Source: an uncultured Bacteroidota bacterium
GTDB lineage: Bacteria; Bacteroidota; Bacteroidia; Chitinophagales; Chitinophagaceae
DNA: 64,000 bases
Direction of reading: 5' to 3'
Assembly (NCBI GenBank): GCA_903906365.1
Contig: CAIVKC010000056.1
Coordinates: forward strand, 25,141 to 89,140
The notes beneath the pieces are model-generated. The model had not been told where the DNA came from. It was given only the letters and a program-made list of their open reading frames with translations, and made no database searches. Of the stretch, positions 46,556-55,805 are shown piece by piece; the first letter of the stretch is position 1; each line of letters begins with the position of its first letter. The position numbers and the translations under genes were made by a program.

Positions 46556-47713
46556 TTATTGGATTTTCCGTTCCTTCCAGCGGTAGCTCCCAAAACGGCC
46601 AAGCCATCCGGTGATCACGGTATAGGCTATATGAAGGGGTTGCAGGAAAGGGAACCAAATCAGGAGACGCTGCTGGGAAAAAAAAGCGGCCACCGACCAC
46701 ACAAAGGGCAGCTCCACCAGGGTTTTAACCAGCAGCAGCAGCAGGAACCATCCGGCGGCCCTATGGTCAAAAAAGGCCAGTATCATGTCTGCCAGCAGCA
46801 GCAGATTGGTCAGGTAGACCAGCAGCAGAACGGGAAAAAGGGTCTTGTCGTCGTAATGGCCGGCCTTGCTGGCCCACCTGACCCGCTGGTTGATAAATGC
46901 CCGCCAGCCGGGCTGGGCCCCGGTACTGACCATGGCCCGGGCATCCTGCAGGAAATACACCCGGTCGGGGTAATGCTGCCGGATTTTATGCATCAGCAGC
47001 ATATCATCCCCGGAGGGAATCTGGTCTATTCCGCGGAAGCCGCCCACCTGCTCAAAAGCAGCTTTTGTGTAAGCCAGGTTTGCGCCATTGCACATGGAGT
47101 GCAGGCCCTGGGATACGGCGCCGGCGGTGATTCCCTGCAGGGTTATGAAGTCCAGGGTCTGGAATACCCCCAGGGGGGTATGGGCGGCCAGGATCCTTAC
47201 GGGGGCTGCGATGAACCGCGCCCCGGTGGCCTGGTAAAAACGGCCTATGGATGGCAGCCAGCCGGGAGGACAGGTGCAGTCCGCGTCGGTTGCCACAATG
47301 AGTTCTCCCACGGCATGGGCAATGGCAGTCTCCAGGGCCCTTTTTTTATAGGCCTTCCCCGCCACCGGCTCAGCGGGGGAGTCCGATAAACGCAGGCAGC
47401 GCAGTTGCAGCCCGGGATGACGTATTTCGCCCAGCACCTGCCAGGTCCTGTCGGTGGAGTGGTCATCCACTACGATCACCTCATAGAGCGACCGGGGATA
47501 TTCCTGAAGGCTCAGGGACTCCAGGCAGGCCGCGATCTGGTCCTGTTCGTTTCTGGCCGCGATGACCACGGAAAGGAAGGGCAGTGGGGAATCGGAGGCT
47601 CCCACATCCCTGTTTGATAGCCGGCCACCCCTGTTCCATGCCCGGTGATAACGGACTATCAGGACCAGATAGGCCGCCAGCAGGGGGAGGGTTATGATAA
47701 GGGGGATCATCAT
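46556..47713 (-). CDS. Family 2 membrane glycosyltransferase
   Basis: A 385-residue GT2 enzyme with an N-terminal helix, a GT-A domain (LSVVIAARNEQDQIAACLES near residue 48; metal site ATDADC near residue 140), a QRVRW motif near residue 272 that matches QxxRW of processive synthases, and two or three C-terminal helices. Sugar donor and product unknown. It lies between the alpha/beta hydrolase and the permease on the same strand. Confidence 0.88.
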   Translation of the reverse strand: MMIPLIITLPLLAAYLVLIVRYHRAWNRGGRLSNRDVGASDSPLPFLSVVIAARNEQDQIAACLESLSLQEYPRSLYEVIVVDDHSTDRTWQVLGEIRHPGLQLRCLRLSDSPAEPVAGKAYKKRALETAIAHAVGELIVATDADCTCPPGWLPSIGRFYQATGARFIAAPVRILAAHTPLGVFQTLDFITLQGITAGAVSQGLHSMCNGANLAYTKAAFEQVGGFRGIDQIPSGDDMLLMHKIRQHYPDRVYFLQDARAMVSTGAQPGWRAFINQRVRWASKAGHYDDKTLFPVLLLVYLTNLLLLADMILAFFDHRAAGWFLLLLLVKTLVELPFVWSVAAFFSQQRLLIWFPFLQPLHIAYTVITGWLGRFGSYRWKERKIQ

Positions 47714-47732
47714 CGGGGTAAATATAGTCCAA

Positions 47733-48551
47733 CTAATTTTTCAGCAGGGCGCAAATTTGCGCGGCATGCTTTTCCTGGAGCAACTGGTGGCCAGCCGCCA
47801 GCAGGGTCATGGTGGTGAAAGGGGCGGTTTCCTCCGTGAATGCCCGGCCGGAGGCGGGGGGGATGATGCGGTCGTATTCGCCATAGACCAGCCGAACCGG
47901 GGTGTTATGTTTTTTCACCAGTTCCCTGATTTCCCGCCTTTGCGGGCCAAAATGCCGCAGCGTGGTCCAGCGGACATAGAGTTCATGGCGCACCCGCTCA
48001 CTGTTTACATAATGGCGCACGAATTTATAGAAGCTCTGGTTGACCAGGTGGCTGCGGCCCAGCAGGCTGACCACGCCGGTAAAAAAGCGGCCCTGCTTCA
48101 TCAGCCATTTGAACAGGGCGTTCCCCCAGCCTGTTCGGGTTGCCAGCCGGTACCAGGGGTTGACGCGCAGGCCGTCGGGAGCGACCAGCAGCAAAGCCCG
48201 CACCTGCCCGGGCAGCAGCGCATAGATTCCCAGGGCCACCCGTCCCCCCAGGCTGTAACCGGCCAGGATGATCCCCGGGCCCTCCAGAGAGGGCCGGCCG
48301 CTGATCAGGCCCAGTATTTCCAGTAATTGCGCCGGGCTGCAGTCCAGGCCTTCTTCCCAGCGGGTCTGCCCGTGAAAGGGAAGGTCCGGGGCGCAGATCA
48401 TGAATTGCCCGCCGAGGTGTTTTTCCAGCAGGGCAAAACTGGCACCCGATTCCCCATACCCGTGAAAGCAAATCAACAGGGGCGCCCCGGGCGTGCCGCC
48501 CTGGTAATAGTGTATGATGGAGGACCGGTATGAGAGTTCCGCTGATGTCAT
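47733..48551 (-). CDS. Alpha/beta hydrolase
   Basis: A 272-residue hydrolase. The oxyanion segment is CFHGYGESG near residue 30; the nucleophile elbow GYSLGG is near residue 99; the acid is likely Asp in YGEYDRIIPP near residue 222; and the His is in AAGHQLL near residue 252. No signal peptide. Substrate unknown. Only 19 nt separate it from the downstream glycosyltransferase. Confidence 0.9.
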   Translation of the reverse strand: MTSAELSYRSSIIHYYQGGTPGAPLLICFHGYGESGASFALLEKHLGGQFMICAPDLPFHGQTRWEEGLDCSPAQLLEILGLISGRPSLEGPGIILAGYSLGGRVALGIYALLPGQVRALLLVAPDGLRVNPWYRLATRTGWGNALFKWLMKQGRFFTGVVSLLGRSHLVNQSFYKFVRHYVNSERVRHELYVRWTTLRHFGPQRREIRELVKKHNTPVRLVYGEYDRIIPPASGRAFTEETAPFTTMTLLAAGHQLLQEKHAAQICALLKN

Positions 48552-48652
48552 GAACCTGATTGGGTATTAAAGATAGCAATCGCTTTGATAGGACCTCCCC
48601 GCAGCAGCAGACCCGCCCCATACTCCCGAAAAAAAATAATATGTCCCCAATC

Positions 48653-48683
48653 TTGGGTTTTAAAGAAATAACCCGTAAGTTTG
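48653..48683 (+). promoter_or_regulatory. Promoter of the MarR-family gene
   Basis: TTG at 48653-48655, 20 nt, then TAAGTTTG at 48676-48683: a complete Bacteroidota promoter. Transcription would start near 48690, inside the inverted repeat 48686-48699 and about 15 nt before the ATG at 48705. Confidence 0.72.
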
Positions 48684-48685
48684 AA

Positions 48686-48699
48686 TAGTTGTTTAACTA
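48686..48699. promoter_or_regulatory. Inverted repeat, probable MarR operator
   Basis: TAGTT-GTTT-AACTA, a perfect 5+5 repeat covering the predicted transcription start of the MarR gene. A repressor bound here would block its own promoter. MarR regulators often bind such short palindromes. Confidence 0.5.
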
Positions 48700-48704
48700 A
48701 CTAT

Positions 48705-49145
48705 ATGCCAAACAACCAATTTAAGAAAGGAGAATTATACAGCTTTATCACCGGCAAGGCCTCCACGGCCATTGCCCGCCGGTTGCAGAAAAAATTCAAC
48801 CAGGCCAACCTCAATCTCACCATTGAGCAATGGAGTGTCTTATATCATTTGTGGAAGGACGACGGCCGCAGCCAGCAGGAGCTCTGCAACGCCACCTTCC
48901 GTGACAAGCCCAGCATTACGCGCCTGGTGGACAATCTGGAAAAGCTGCAGCTGGTTAAAAGGGTGGCCTCCGAAAGTGACCGGCGCATTAACCGGATTCA
49001 TTTGACCAGGCAGGCGATGAAACTGCAGGAACAGGCCATGGCGCTGGCTGAAGAAACCCTCAACGATGCGCTGGAAGGCGTATCCCCGGAACACATCAAC
49101 CTGTGCAAGGATGTCCTTCAACGGGTCTATGATAACCTCAAATAA
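48705..49145 (+). CDS. MarR family transcriptional regulator
   Basis: About 146 residues with a winged helix-turn-helix (LTIEQWSVLYHLWKDDG ... PSITRLVDNLEKLQLV) and the wing containing the conserved ESDRRINRIHLT near residue 95. The start at 48705 (MPNNQFKKG) fits the promoter; a start 24 nt upstream would precede the predicted operator. It is 27 nt upstream of the acyl-CoA dehydrogenase gene, a typical regulator for such fatty-acid genes. Confidence 0.93.
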   Translation: MPNNQFKKGELYSFITGKASTAIARRLQKKFNQANLNLTIEQWSVLYHLWKDDGRSQQELCNATFRDKPSITRLVDNLEKLQLVKRVASESDRRINRIHLTRQAMKLQEQAMALAEETLNDALEGVSPEHINLCKDVLQRVYDNLK

Positions 49146-49172
49146 ATTTCAATCACCCCAAAATATTCCATT

Positions 49173-50966
49173 ATGAGCACTCCCACAGAAAACAAAACCC
49201 TCCTCAAAGGCGCAGAATGGCTGATCAGGGAAAGTTCCTCCTTTGATACCTTCATCCCCGAAGATTACAACGAAGAGCAGCAGATGGTCAAAGACATGTG
49301 CGCCTCTTTTCTGGATGCCGAAGTGCTGCCCGTTATCGGCCGGATCGACCAGCTCGAACCCGGACTGATGCCTTCCCTGCTGGCCAAAGCAGGGGAACAG
49401 GGCCTGCTGGGCACCTCCATCCCCGAGCAATATGGCGGGCTGGGCAAGGATTTCATCACCTCCACCCTCGTCAATGAGGGACTGGGCGGCGGATTTTCCT
49501 TCTCCGTAGCCATTGCGGCCCATACGGGCATCGGTACCCTTCCCATCCTGTATTTTGGGACCGATGCACAAAAGGAAAAATACATCCCCAAGCTCACCAG
49601 CGGCCAATGGAAGGGCTCTTACGGGCTGACCGAACCCAACAGCGGCAGTGATGCCCTAGGTGCCAAGACAACGGCCCGTCTCTCTTCAGACGGCAAACAT
49701 TATATCCTCAACGGGCAGAAATGCTGGATCACCAACGGGGGCTTTGCGGATGTCTACACCGTCTTTGCCAAAATCGACGGGGATAAATTCTCCGCCTTCA
49801 TTGTGGAAAGGGGCTTTGAAGGATTTACCCAGGGACCCGAAGAACATAAGATGGGGATCAAAGGCTCCTCCACCGTGCAGCTTTATTTCCAGGACTGTAA
49901 GGTTCCGGCCGAAAACCTGCTGGGGGAAATTGGCAAGGGCCATATCATTGCCTTTAACATACTCAATATCGGCCGGCTCAAGCTCTGCGCCGCCGCCCTG
50001 GGAGGCGCCAAGCGGGCTGCCACCACCACCATACAATATGCCGCCACCCGTGAGCAGTTCAAGACGGCCATTGCCAATTTCGGGGCAATCAAACATAAAC
50101 TGGCCGAAATGGCCATCCGCATCTGGGTGGCTGAGAGCGCCCTGTACCGTACGGCCAAAATGATCGATGATAAGGAAATGGAGCTGCTTGCTGCCGGAAA
50201 ACCCTTTAATGAAGCCCTGCTGGGTGCAGCCGAAGAATATGCCATCGAATGCGCCATGCTGAAGGTCTTTGGCTCCGAGGTGCTGGACTTCGTGGTCGAT
50301 GAAGGGGTGCAGGTGCACGGAGGCAATGGATACAGCGATGAATACATCATCTCCAAGGCCTACCGCGACAGCCGCATCAACCGGATCTATGAAGGCACCA
50401 ATGAAATCAACCGCCTGCTCACTGTGGACATGGTCCTCAAAAGAGCCATGAAAGGACGCCTGGATCTGATGGGTCCTGCCATGGCCGTCTCCAAAGAACT
50501 GATGAGCATCCCGGATTTCGGGTCAGGAGATGACCAGCCATTTGCCAAAGACAAAAAAGCCGTCCAGCAATTCAAGAAGGCCATTCTCATGGTCGCTGGA
50601 GCTGCCGTGCAAAAGCTGATGGCAAGGGTTGAAAACGAACAGGAAATCCTCATGCATATTGCGGACATGGCCATTGAAACCTTTCATGCCGAAAGTGCCC
50701 TGCTGCGGGCCATGAAGCTTGCTGACCAGCGCGGGGAAGGCGCCTGCGCCTTTGAACTGGATGTCACCAGAACCTATATCTACGACGCGGCGGACCGTAT
50801 CCAAAAAAGCGGCCGTGATGCCATCAACGCCTTTGCCGAAGGGGATGAACAGCGTATGATGTTGCTGGGGCTGAAGCGCTTCACCAAGACCGATCCTTTC
50901 AACAGCAAGGAAGCCAGGCGGCGCATCGCGGCCAAATTATCCTGCGATAACCACTATCCGCTATAA
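49173..50966 (+). CDS. Acyl-CoA dehydrogenase, long form with C-terminal extension
   Basis: A 597-residue flavoenzyme. The FAD-binding segment is YGLTEPNSGSDALG near residue 150 and CWITNGG near 182; the catalytic base is Glu in IYEGTNEINRL near residue 410. A C-terminal extension of about 160 residues resembles VLCAD/ACAD9-type enzymes. It oxidises acyl-CoA to enoyl-CoA in fatty acid degradation. It is probably controlled by the MarR protein encoded just before it. Confidence 0.94.
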   Translation: MSTPTENKTLLKGAEWLIRESSSFDTFIPEDYNEEQQMVKDMCASFLDAEVLPVIGRIDQLEPGLMPSLLAKAGEQGLLGTSIPEQYGGLGKDFITSTLVNEGLGGGFSFSVAIAAHTGIGTLPILYFGTDAQKEKYIPKLTSGQWKGSYGLTEPNSGSDALGAKTTARLSSDGKHYILNGQKCWITNGGFADVYTVFAKIDGDKFSAFIVERGFEGFTQGPEEHKMGIKGSSTVQLYFQDCKVPAENLLGEIGKGHIIAFNILNIGRLKLCAAALGGAKRAATTTIQYAATREQFKTAIANFGAIKHKLAEMAIRIWVAESALYRTAKMIDDKEMELLAAGKPFNEALLGAAEEYAIECAMLKVFGSEVLDFVVDEGVQVHGGNGYSDEYIISKAYRDSRINRIYEGTNEINRLLTVDMVLKRAMKGRLDLMGPAMAVSKELMSIPDFGSGDDQPFAKDKKAVQQFKKAILMVAGAAVQKLMARVENEQEILMHIADMAIETFHAESALLRAMKLADQRGEGACAFELDVTRTYIYDAADRIQKSGRDAINAFAEGDEQRMMLLGLKRFTKTDPFNSKEARRRIAAKLSCDNHYPL

Positions 50967-51461
50967 AATAGCTATCCACTGGGCCGTGACCGGGATCAAA
51001 TCCAGGCCGCGGCTACCGGGGGTAACAATCATTACCATATTGATAAGAGGATGCCGGACCCTGCCGGCATCCTTCTTTTTTTCCCCGGCCTGTCCGGTCC
51101 TCCTGGTGAACGAATCATCTCAGGGGCGTTGTCTCTGGGCCGCCCTGCAAAATGACAAAAACACGCAGATGGGTACCCGCTCCCTCCCGGCGGGTTTCAG
51201 GTAGAAAATGACCGTTGGGCCCCCTGGCCGGGCGAATTGGAGGCTTCCCCCCGGTGAACAGGCGGGACAGGCCTGCTTCCACCAGCAGGGATTGGATATA
51301 GGGTGGTTTGGGATAATGATCGTTAGGGGAGTGTATGCCGCGCCGGAACTCGATTCCTTTGTGTTGCACCTGACAGCCTATTGATGGCCCGGACCGCCGC
51401 CGCCCCCAATGGCCATCCCGCGATTTTTTTTTGGGACCTCCCGAAAACTACCCAAAGCAGA
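50967..51461 (+). other. Intergenic region with a terminator and no clear gene
   Basis: About 500 nt. The short frames here lack hydrophobic or domain-like structure. The only structure is the terminator at 51049-51082. Confidence 0.5.
51049..51082 (+). terminator. Rho-independent terminator after the acyl-CoA dehydrogenase gene
   Basis: GGATGCCGG and CCGGCATCC form a perfect nine-pair stem with a six-base loop, followed by TTC and seven T. Confidence 0.85.
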
Positions 51462-51481
51462 GTATCTTTATGGAAAGATAC
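51462..51481. promoter_or_regulatory. Perfect inverted repeat at the amidase start
   Basis: GTATCTTT-ATGG-AAAGATAC, an 8+8 perfect repeat. The ATG in its spacer (51470) is in frame with the amidase; ATG 51485 lies 4 nt after it. The site could be an operator or an RNA hairpin controlling translation. Confidence 0.5.
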
Positions 51482-51484
51482 CTG

Positions 51485-52669
51485 ATGCGCCCCATTGCCC
51501 TGATGATCCTCTGTTTTCTGCAGGCCGGCTTATGTTTTTCTCAGGACAGCGCCTGGCAGGCCCGTACCACGGGCAGGCTGCCCTTCCTTGAATACGGCAT
51601 CGGGGATGACCGGCTGGGAGGCGCCAAGATGACCTACCTGGACTCCGGCATCCTGCTGCTGGTAGTAGACAGCTTTAAGACGGACTACAAGGTGCGGCTT
51701 TCCAAATACCACAGCGGCTATATCGCAAAAGAGACCGTGCAGCTGCTCAAAAAGCAGCCCGCCAGACCCCCGGTGCACAATACCCATCTCAGCGGCTCCT
51801 GGAAAGTCTTCGGGGATTCGGCCGCCGACTATGTTGCCATCAGCCTGGATGAGCACATGCCCTATCATGCTTTCCAGCTGATGAGTCCCGCGCGCATTGC
51901 CATTGACCTGTTCGGGGTCACTTCCAATACCAACTGGATCACACAGCTTCGCTCCACCCGGGAGATCAGGAACTGCTGGTATGAACAGGTGGAAGACGAC
52001 GTCATGCGGGTCTATATTGAACTCAAACATACCCAGCACTGGGGCTGTCATATCGGATACGATACCACGGGCAACCGGCTGGTGGTCCGTGTCAAAAGGC
52101 AGCCGGTTGTGCCGGACATCAAAAAAATGCGCATAGCCATTGATGCCGGCCACGGGGGAGATAACGAAGGGGCCAGCGGGGTCAACAGCCATGTCCTCGA
52201 AAAAAACTATACCCTGCTGATCGCAAAACAGCTGCAGGCCACCCTGCGTAAGGCCGGCGTCAAAGCCGTCTTCATGACCCGGCAGACCGATACCTCTTTA
52301 AGCATGGTGGAGCGTATAGAGATGTTGCGCAAATTTGACCCTAATTTCCTGGTCAGCATCCACCTGAATTCCACGTCCACCGATACCGTGCAGGGTACAA
52401 GTACCTATTACCGTTACCCCGGCTTCAGGCCCTTAAGTGAGGCCATCCTCACCCGTATGCTCAGCCTGGGGCTCAAGGAATATGGCAATGTCGGCAATTT
52501 CAATTTTGCCCTGAACGGGCCAATGGATTATCCCAACGCCCTGGTGGAGGTGGCCTTTTTGAGCAACCCGGCGGATGAAAAGAAGATACTCAGTCCAAAA
52601 TTCCACAAAGCCGTGGCCCAGAAAATATACCTGGGCATGACCGACTGGCTAAAACAGATAAAGCCATGA
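51485..52669 (+). CDS. N-acetylmuramoyl-L-alanine amidase, Amidase_3 family
   Basis: About 394 residues, exported (signal peptide ending LCFSQDS). The catalytic domain from about residue 215 has zinc ligands H in DAGHGGD, E in LEKNYTLL and H in SIHLNS, and the catalytic E in VEVAFLSN. An N-terminal AMIN-like beta domain precedes it (about 25-195). It cuts between MurNAc and the stem peptide, as needed for daughter-cell separation. The start could be 51470 (MERYLMRPIA) or 51485 (MRPIALM); the inverted repeat over the first favours the second. It overlaps the next gene by 4 nt. Confidence 0.88.
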   Translation: MRPIALMILCFLQAGLCFSQDSAWQARTTGRLPFLEYGIGDDRLGGAKMTYLDSGILLLVVDSFKTDYKVRLSKYHSGYIAKETVQLLKKQPARPPVHNTHLSGSWKVFGDSAADYVAISLDEHMPYHAFQLMSPARIAIDLFGVTSNTNWITQLRSTREIRNCWYEQVEDDVMRVYIELKHTQHWGCHIGYDTTGNRLVVRVKRQPVVPDIKKMRIAIDAGHGGDNEGASGVNSHVLEKNYTLLIAKQLQATLRKAGVKAVFMTRQTDTSLSMVERIEMLRKFDPNFLVSIHLNSTSTDTVQGTSTYYRYPGFRPLSEAILTRMLSLGLKEYGNVGNFNFALNGPMDYPNALVEVAFLSNPADEKKILSPKFHKAVAQKIYLGMTDWLKQIKP

Positions 52670-53073
52670 ACGGGTACCTGATGCAGCGCCAGCAGTTTGT
52701 CAGGGGTAAGGACCTGTTTGTGGAAAGTTATGCCCCGGAGAACCGTTTTGGGGTCGTCTTTGAAGATGACGGCGAGACGGCCTATTTCTATGCGGTGGAA
52801 AAGGACCCTTCCGGCCAGGGACAGCGCATACTGGATGCCCTGCACATCTACGAGCAGGACCAGGCCGAAACTGACCAGGCCCCTTCCAGCCTCATGCTGA
52901 TCTGGTCGAGGGACTGGCTGAAATGTGCCCTGGTCATCGACGATCAGTGCCATGCGGTCTTTGATTTTGAAAAACAGGGCGGCTACAATATCAACGAATT
53001 CCCCCCGCCCAATGATTTTTGGACCAGGGGAGACCGGAAGCTGACCGATGAGATCATCGGCGCACTCTTTTAA
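52666..53073 (+). CDS. DUF2251-type hypothetical protein
   Basis: A 135-residue soluble protein with the features [20 protein letters not shown] and [22 protein letters not shown], which fit the DUF2251 family. Role unknown. Its ATG overlaps the amidase stop (ATGA), so the two are translationally coupled. Confidence 0.8.
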   Translation: MNGYLMQRQQFVRGKDLFVESYAPENRFGVVFEDDGETAYFYAVEKDPSGQGQRILDALHIYEQDQAETDQAPSSLMLIWSRDWLKCALVIDDQCHAVFDFEKQGGYNINEFPPPNDFWTRGDRKLTDEIIGALF

Positions 53074-53085
53074 TCAAACACATAT

Positions 53086-53405
53086 ATGAACCTGCAAAAC
53101 ATCTTCATCCATCATGTCTTTTTCTGGCTGAAAAACCCGTCATCGTCCGCCGACGCCGCCAGCCTGCAGGCAGGGCTGGAAAAACTATCCAAGGCCCCCA
53201 CGGTCAGGTCCTTTCATATCGGAAAGCCGGCCGGGACCGACCGCGGTGTCATCGACCGGTCTTACGCTTTTTCCTGGATGCTGGTCTTCGACAATGCCGA
53301 GCAGCAGGCGCGGCCTATCAGGTGGATCCCGTCCACCTGGATTTTGTACAAACCTGTTCCCATCTCTGGGAGAAGGTCATCGTCTATGATTCGGTGGACT
53401 GCTGA
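53086..53405 (+). CDS. Dabb-family (stress-responsive A/B barrel) protein, frameshifted
   Basis: The N-terminal half ([31 protein letters not shown]) is a Dabb dimeric alpha/beta barrel protein. After about codon 75 (near 53308) the frame is lost: the original frame continues as Arg/Ser-rich residues to 53478. The next frame continues as [12 protein letters not shown] ... YDSVDC and stops at 53405, the expected end for a protein of about 106 residues. One missing base in the gcaggcgcggcc run would restore it. Confidence 0.75.
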
Positions 53406-54145
53406 AGGGTCGCTGTCCGGAGCAAGGAGGCGGCGGGCTGATCCACAAACCAGTGCAGTTCCCCCTTCAGGGGCCTGATTAGCTGGGAAGGATAGCGGTC
53501 CGGGTCCGGGGCTCCTTCCAGGACCTCCCTGAGCGCGCCGGCCTTGCCGGCACCCGTGGCCAGGAAGGCTACGCAGGAAGCCCGGTTGACCGGTGTGGTG
53601 GTGAGGGTGATCCGGTACATCTGCTGGGCCTGCAGGTAATAGGCTTTTACCCAGGCCTTTTGTTCGTGCACGACTTCGGTGCCGGGGAACAGCGAGAGGG
53701 TATGGCCATCATCGCCCATACCCAGCAGGACCAGGTCGAAGGTCCGGTCCTGGGGAGAAGAATCCGGAAAATATCCCTGCAGTATTTTTTCATAGGCTTC
53801 GGCAGCCGCTGCGGGGGCCATGTCGGTGCGGATCCTGTGCACCTGGCCTGCGGTAACGCCCACATGGGACAGCAGGGTATCAAAGGCCATTTTGGCGTTG
53901 TTGCGGTCATCCTCAAAGGGCACGGCGCGTTCGTCCCCCCAGAAAAAATGCAGCCTGTCCCAGGGGATTTGTTCCCGGTAGGGACTTTGGGCCAGCCCTT
54001 CATAGAGGGCCCTGGGGGTATTGCCCCCCGATAACACCAGGGTGAAGCGGTCCTGCCTGTCCAGGGTATCCACGATGCGGGCCGTGACCCAGTCCGCCAG
54101 GGAATGGCTGAACCGGCCGCTGTCTTTGATGAGGTGTAGCTGCAT
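53384..54145 (-). CDS. pgl: 6-phosphogluconolactonase
   Basis: A 253-residue DevB-type lactonase with [17 protein letters not shown] near residue 37, [11 protein letters not shown] near residue 70, and the catalytic-region [14 protein letters not shown] near residue 143. It hydrolyses 6-phosphogluconolactone. It is the last gene of a gnd-zwf-pgl set and converges on the Dabb gene, overlapping its 3' end by 22 nt. Confidence 0.95.
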   Translation of the reverse strand: MQLHLIKDSGRFSHSLADWVTARIVDTLDRQDRFTLVLSGGNTPRALYEGLAQSPYREQIPWDRLHFFWGDERAVPFEDDRNNAKMAFDTLLSHVGVTAGQVHRIRTDMAPAAAAEAYEKILQGYFPDSSPQDRTFDLVLLGMGDDGHTLSLFPGTEVVHEQKAWVKAYYLQAQQMYRITLTTTPVNRASCVAFLATGAGKAGALREVLEGAPDPDRYPSQLIRPLKGELHWFVDQPAASLLRTATLQQSTES

Positions 54146-54179
54146 GCTGAAATCGTTTAAGGTTCGAGGGTCATTCTGT

Positions 54180-55697
54180 TTAGTCGGTTTGCTGGGCCGG
54201 CAGGGTCACCCAGTTTTTGCCATCCCGGGCAATGAGGGCTTCTGCGTCCTCGGGCCCCCAGCTGTCGGGGGTATAATTGGGGAAATCCACCGGCAGGCGG
54301 GCTTCCCAGGCTTCCAGGATCGGCATGATGATCTTCCAGGCGGCTTCCACCTGGTCAGAACGCATGAACAGTGTGGCATTGCCTTCCATCACATCCAGCA
54401 GGAGGGTCTCGTAGGCCTCCGGTTCGTTGCCGTCGTAGGCGTCGTGGTAGGAGAAAATCATATCCACCGGATTGAGTGTCATAAACTGTCCGGGGCGCTT
54501 GGCCTGGAAACGGAGCCGGATGTCCATCTCCGGCTGTATGGAAATGGTCAGCCGGTTGGGACGCCAGGTCTCCGCCGCTTCGGGCGGGAAGGCATAATGG
54601 GGGGCCGGCCTGAACTGTATGGTAATGGTCGTGGTCTTGTCATGAAGGCGCTTGCCCGTGCGCACATAGAAAGGCACATTCTGCCAGCGCCAGTTGTCTA
54701 TATAGAATTTGACGGCTGCAAAAGTGTCGATGTTGGAAGCAGGCGAAACACTTTTTTCCTGGCGGTATCCGGGTACTTTATCCCCTTTCATCCATCCTTC
54801 CCCGTACTGGCCGCGCACCGCATAGGCATGCACTTCCTCGTTGGTGATCCGGCGGATGGCGTTGAGCACGTCCACTTTTTTATTCCTGATTTCATTGGCG
54901 TCAAAACTTACCGGGGCTTCCATGGCGATCATGCACATCAGCTGCAGGATATGGTTCTGCACCATGTCACGCAGCGCGCCCGAGGTCTCATAATAGCCGC
55001 CCCGGCCTTCCACCCCGACGGTTTCGGCGGCCGTGATCTGCACATGGTCGATGTAGTTGCGGTTCCAGATGGGTTCAAACAGGGCATTGGCAAAACGCAG
55101 GGCCAGCAGGTTCTGAACCGTCTCCTTACCCAGGTAGTGGTCAATGCGGTAGATCTGTTCCTCATCGAACATGGAGGAAAGAAGGGCGTTGAGCTGGTGG
55201 GCGCTGTTGAGGTCGTGGCCGAAAGGTTTTTCCACCACGATGCGCGTGCATTTGGTATCCGAACAGATGTTGAGCGGACCGAGTTTGCTGGCTATGTCGG
55301 GCACGAGCTGGGGCGCTACGGCCATGTAGAAAATCACATTGGGGTGTTCCCCGTACTCCTGCTCCTTGACCCGCACGATCTCTGCGATCTTCTGGTATTC
55401 GGCTTCCTGCTCCGCATCCATCTGCAGGTAGGATACATAAGGGGAGAAGGCCTCCCATTTGGCGATCTGCTGCTCGCCTTTGCGGCGGGAGAACTGCTGT
55501 ATGCCCTCCAGCAGGTGTTTGCGGTAAGCCTCGTCGCTATAGGGACTGCGGCCAATGCCCACGATGCCGAATTTTTCAGGCATCCAGTCGTCGATGAAGA
55601 GGTTGAAAAGGGCCGGAGCCAGTTTACGGTAATTGAGGTCACCGCTTCCCCCGAAAATGAATATAAGGGAAGCGGGCGGACGTTTATGTTGTTGCAT
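54180..55697 (-). CDS. zwf: Glucose-6-phosphate 1-dehydrogenase
   Basis: A 505-residue enzyme. NAD(P)-binding motif GGSGDLNYRKLAPAL near residue 15 (usual form GASGDL). Active-site RIDHYLGKE near residue 190 and the FGHDL segment near residue 165 are intact. It makes 6-phosphogluconolactone and NADPH. It lies 34 nt upstream of pgl. Confidence 0.96.
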   Translation of the reverse strand: MQQHKRPPASLIFIFGGSGDLNYRKLAPALFNLFIDDWMPEKFGIVGIGRSPYSDEAYRKHLLEGIQQFSRRKGEQQIAKWEAFSPYVSYLQMDAEQEAEYQKIAEIVRVKEQEYGEHPNVIFYMAVAPQLVPDIASKLGPLNICSDTKCTRIVVEKPFGHDLNSAHQLNALLSSMFDEEQIYRIDHYLGKETVQNLLALRFANALFEPIWNRNYIDHVQITAAETVGVEGRGGYYETSGALRDMVQNHILQLMCMIAMEAPVSFDANEIRNKKVDVLNAIRRITNEEVHAYAVRGQYGEGWMKGDKVPGYRQEKSVSPASNIDTFAAVKFYIDNWRWQNVPFYVRTGKRLHDKTTTITIQFRPAPHYAFPPEAAETWRPNRLTISIQPEMDIRLRFQAKRPGQFMTLNPVDMIFSYHDAYDGNEPEAYETLLLDVMEGNATLFMRSDQVEAAWKIIMPILEAWEARLPVDFPNYTPDSWGPEDAEALIARDGKNWVTLPAQQTD

Positions 55698-55805
55698 ATA
55701 GGATCAAATAATGTTTATGTATGTCGGCTGCACGGTTCACTGGCCCTGGGGGTACAAACCAATTACCGATCAAAAAGTTCAGCGGGTCCCGGTCCCGGCC
55801 AGCCC

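Noticed and set aside
50986..51204. 72-codon plus-strand frame after the acyl-CoA dehydrogenase
   Set aside because: It runs across a strong terminator and has Arg/Pro/Ser-rich composition.
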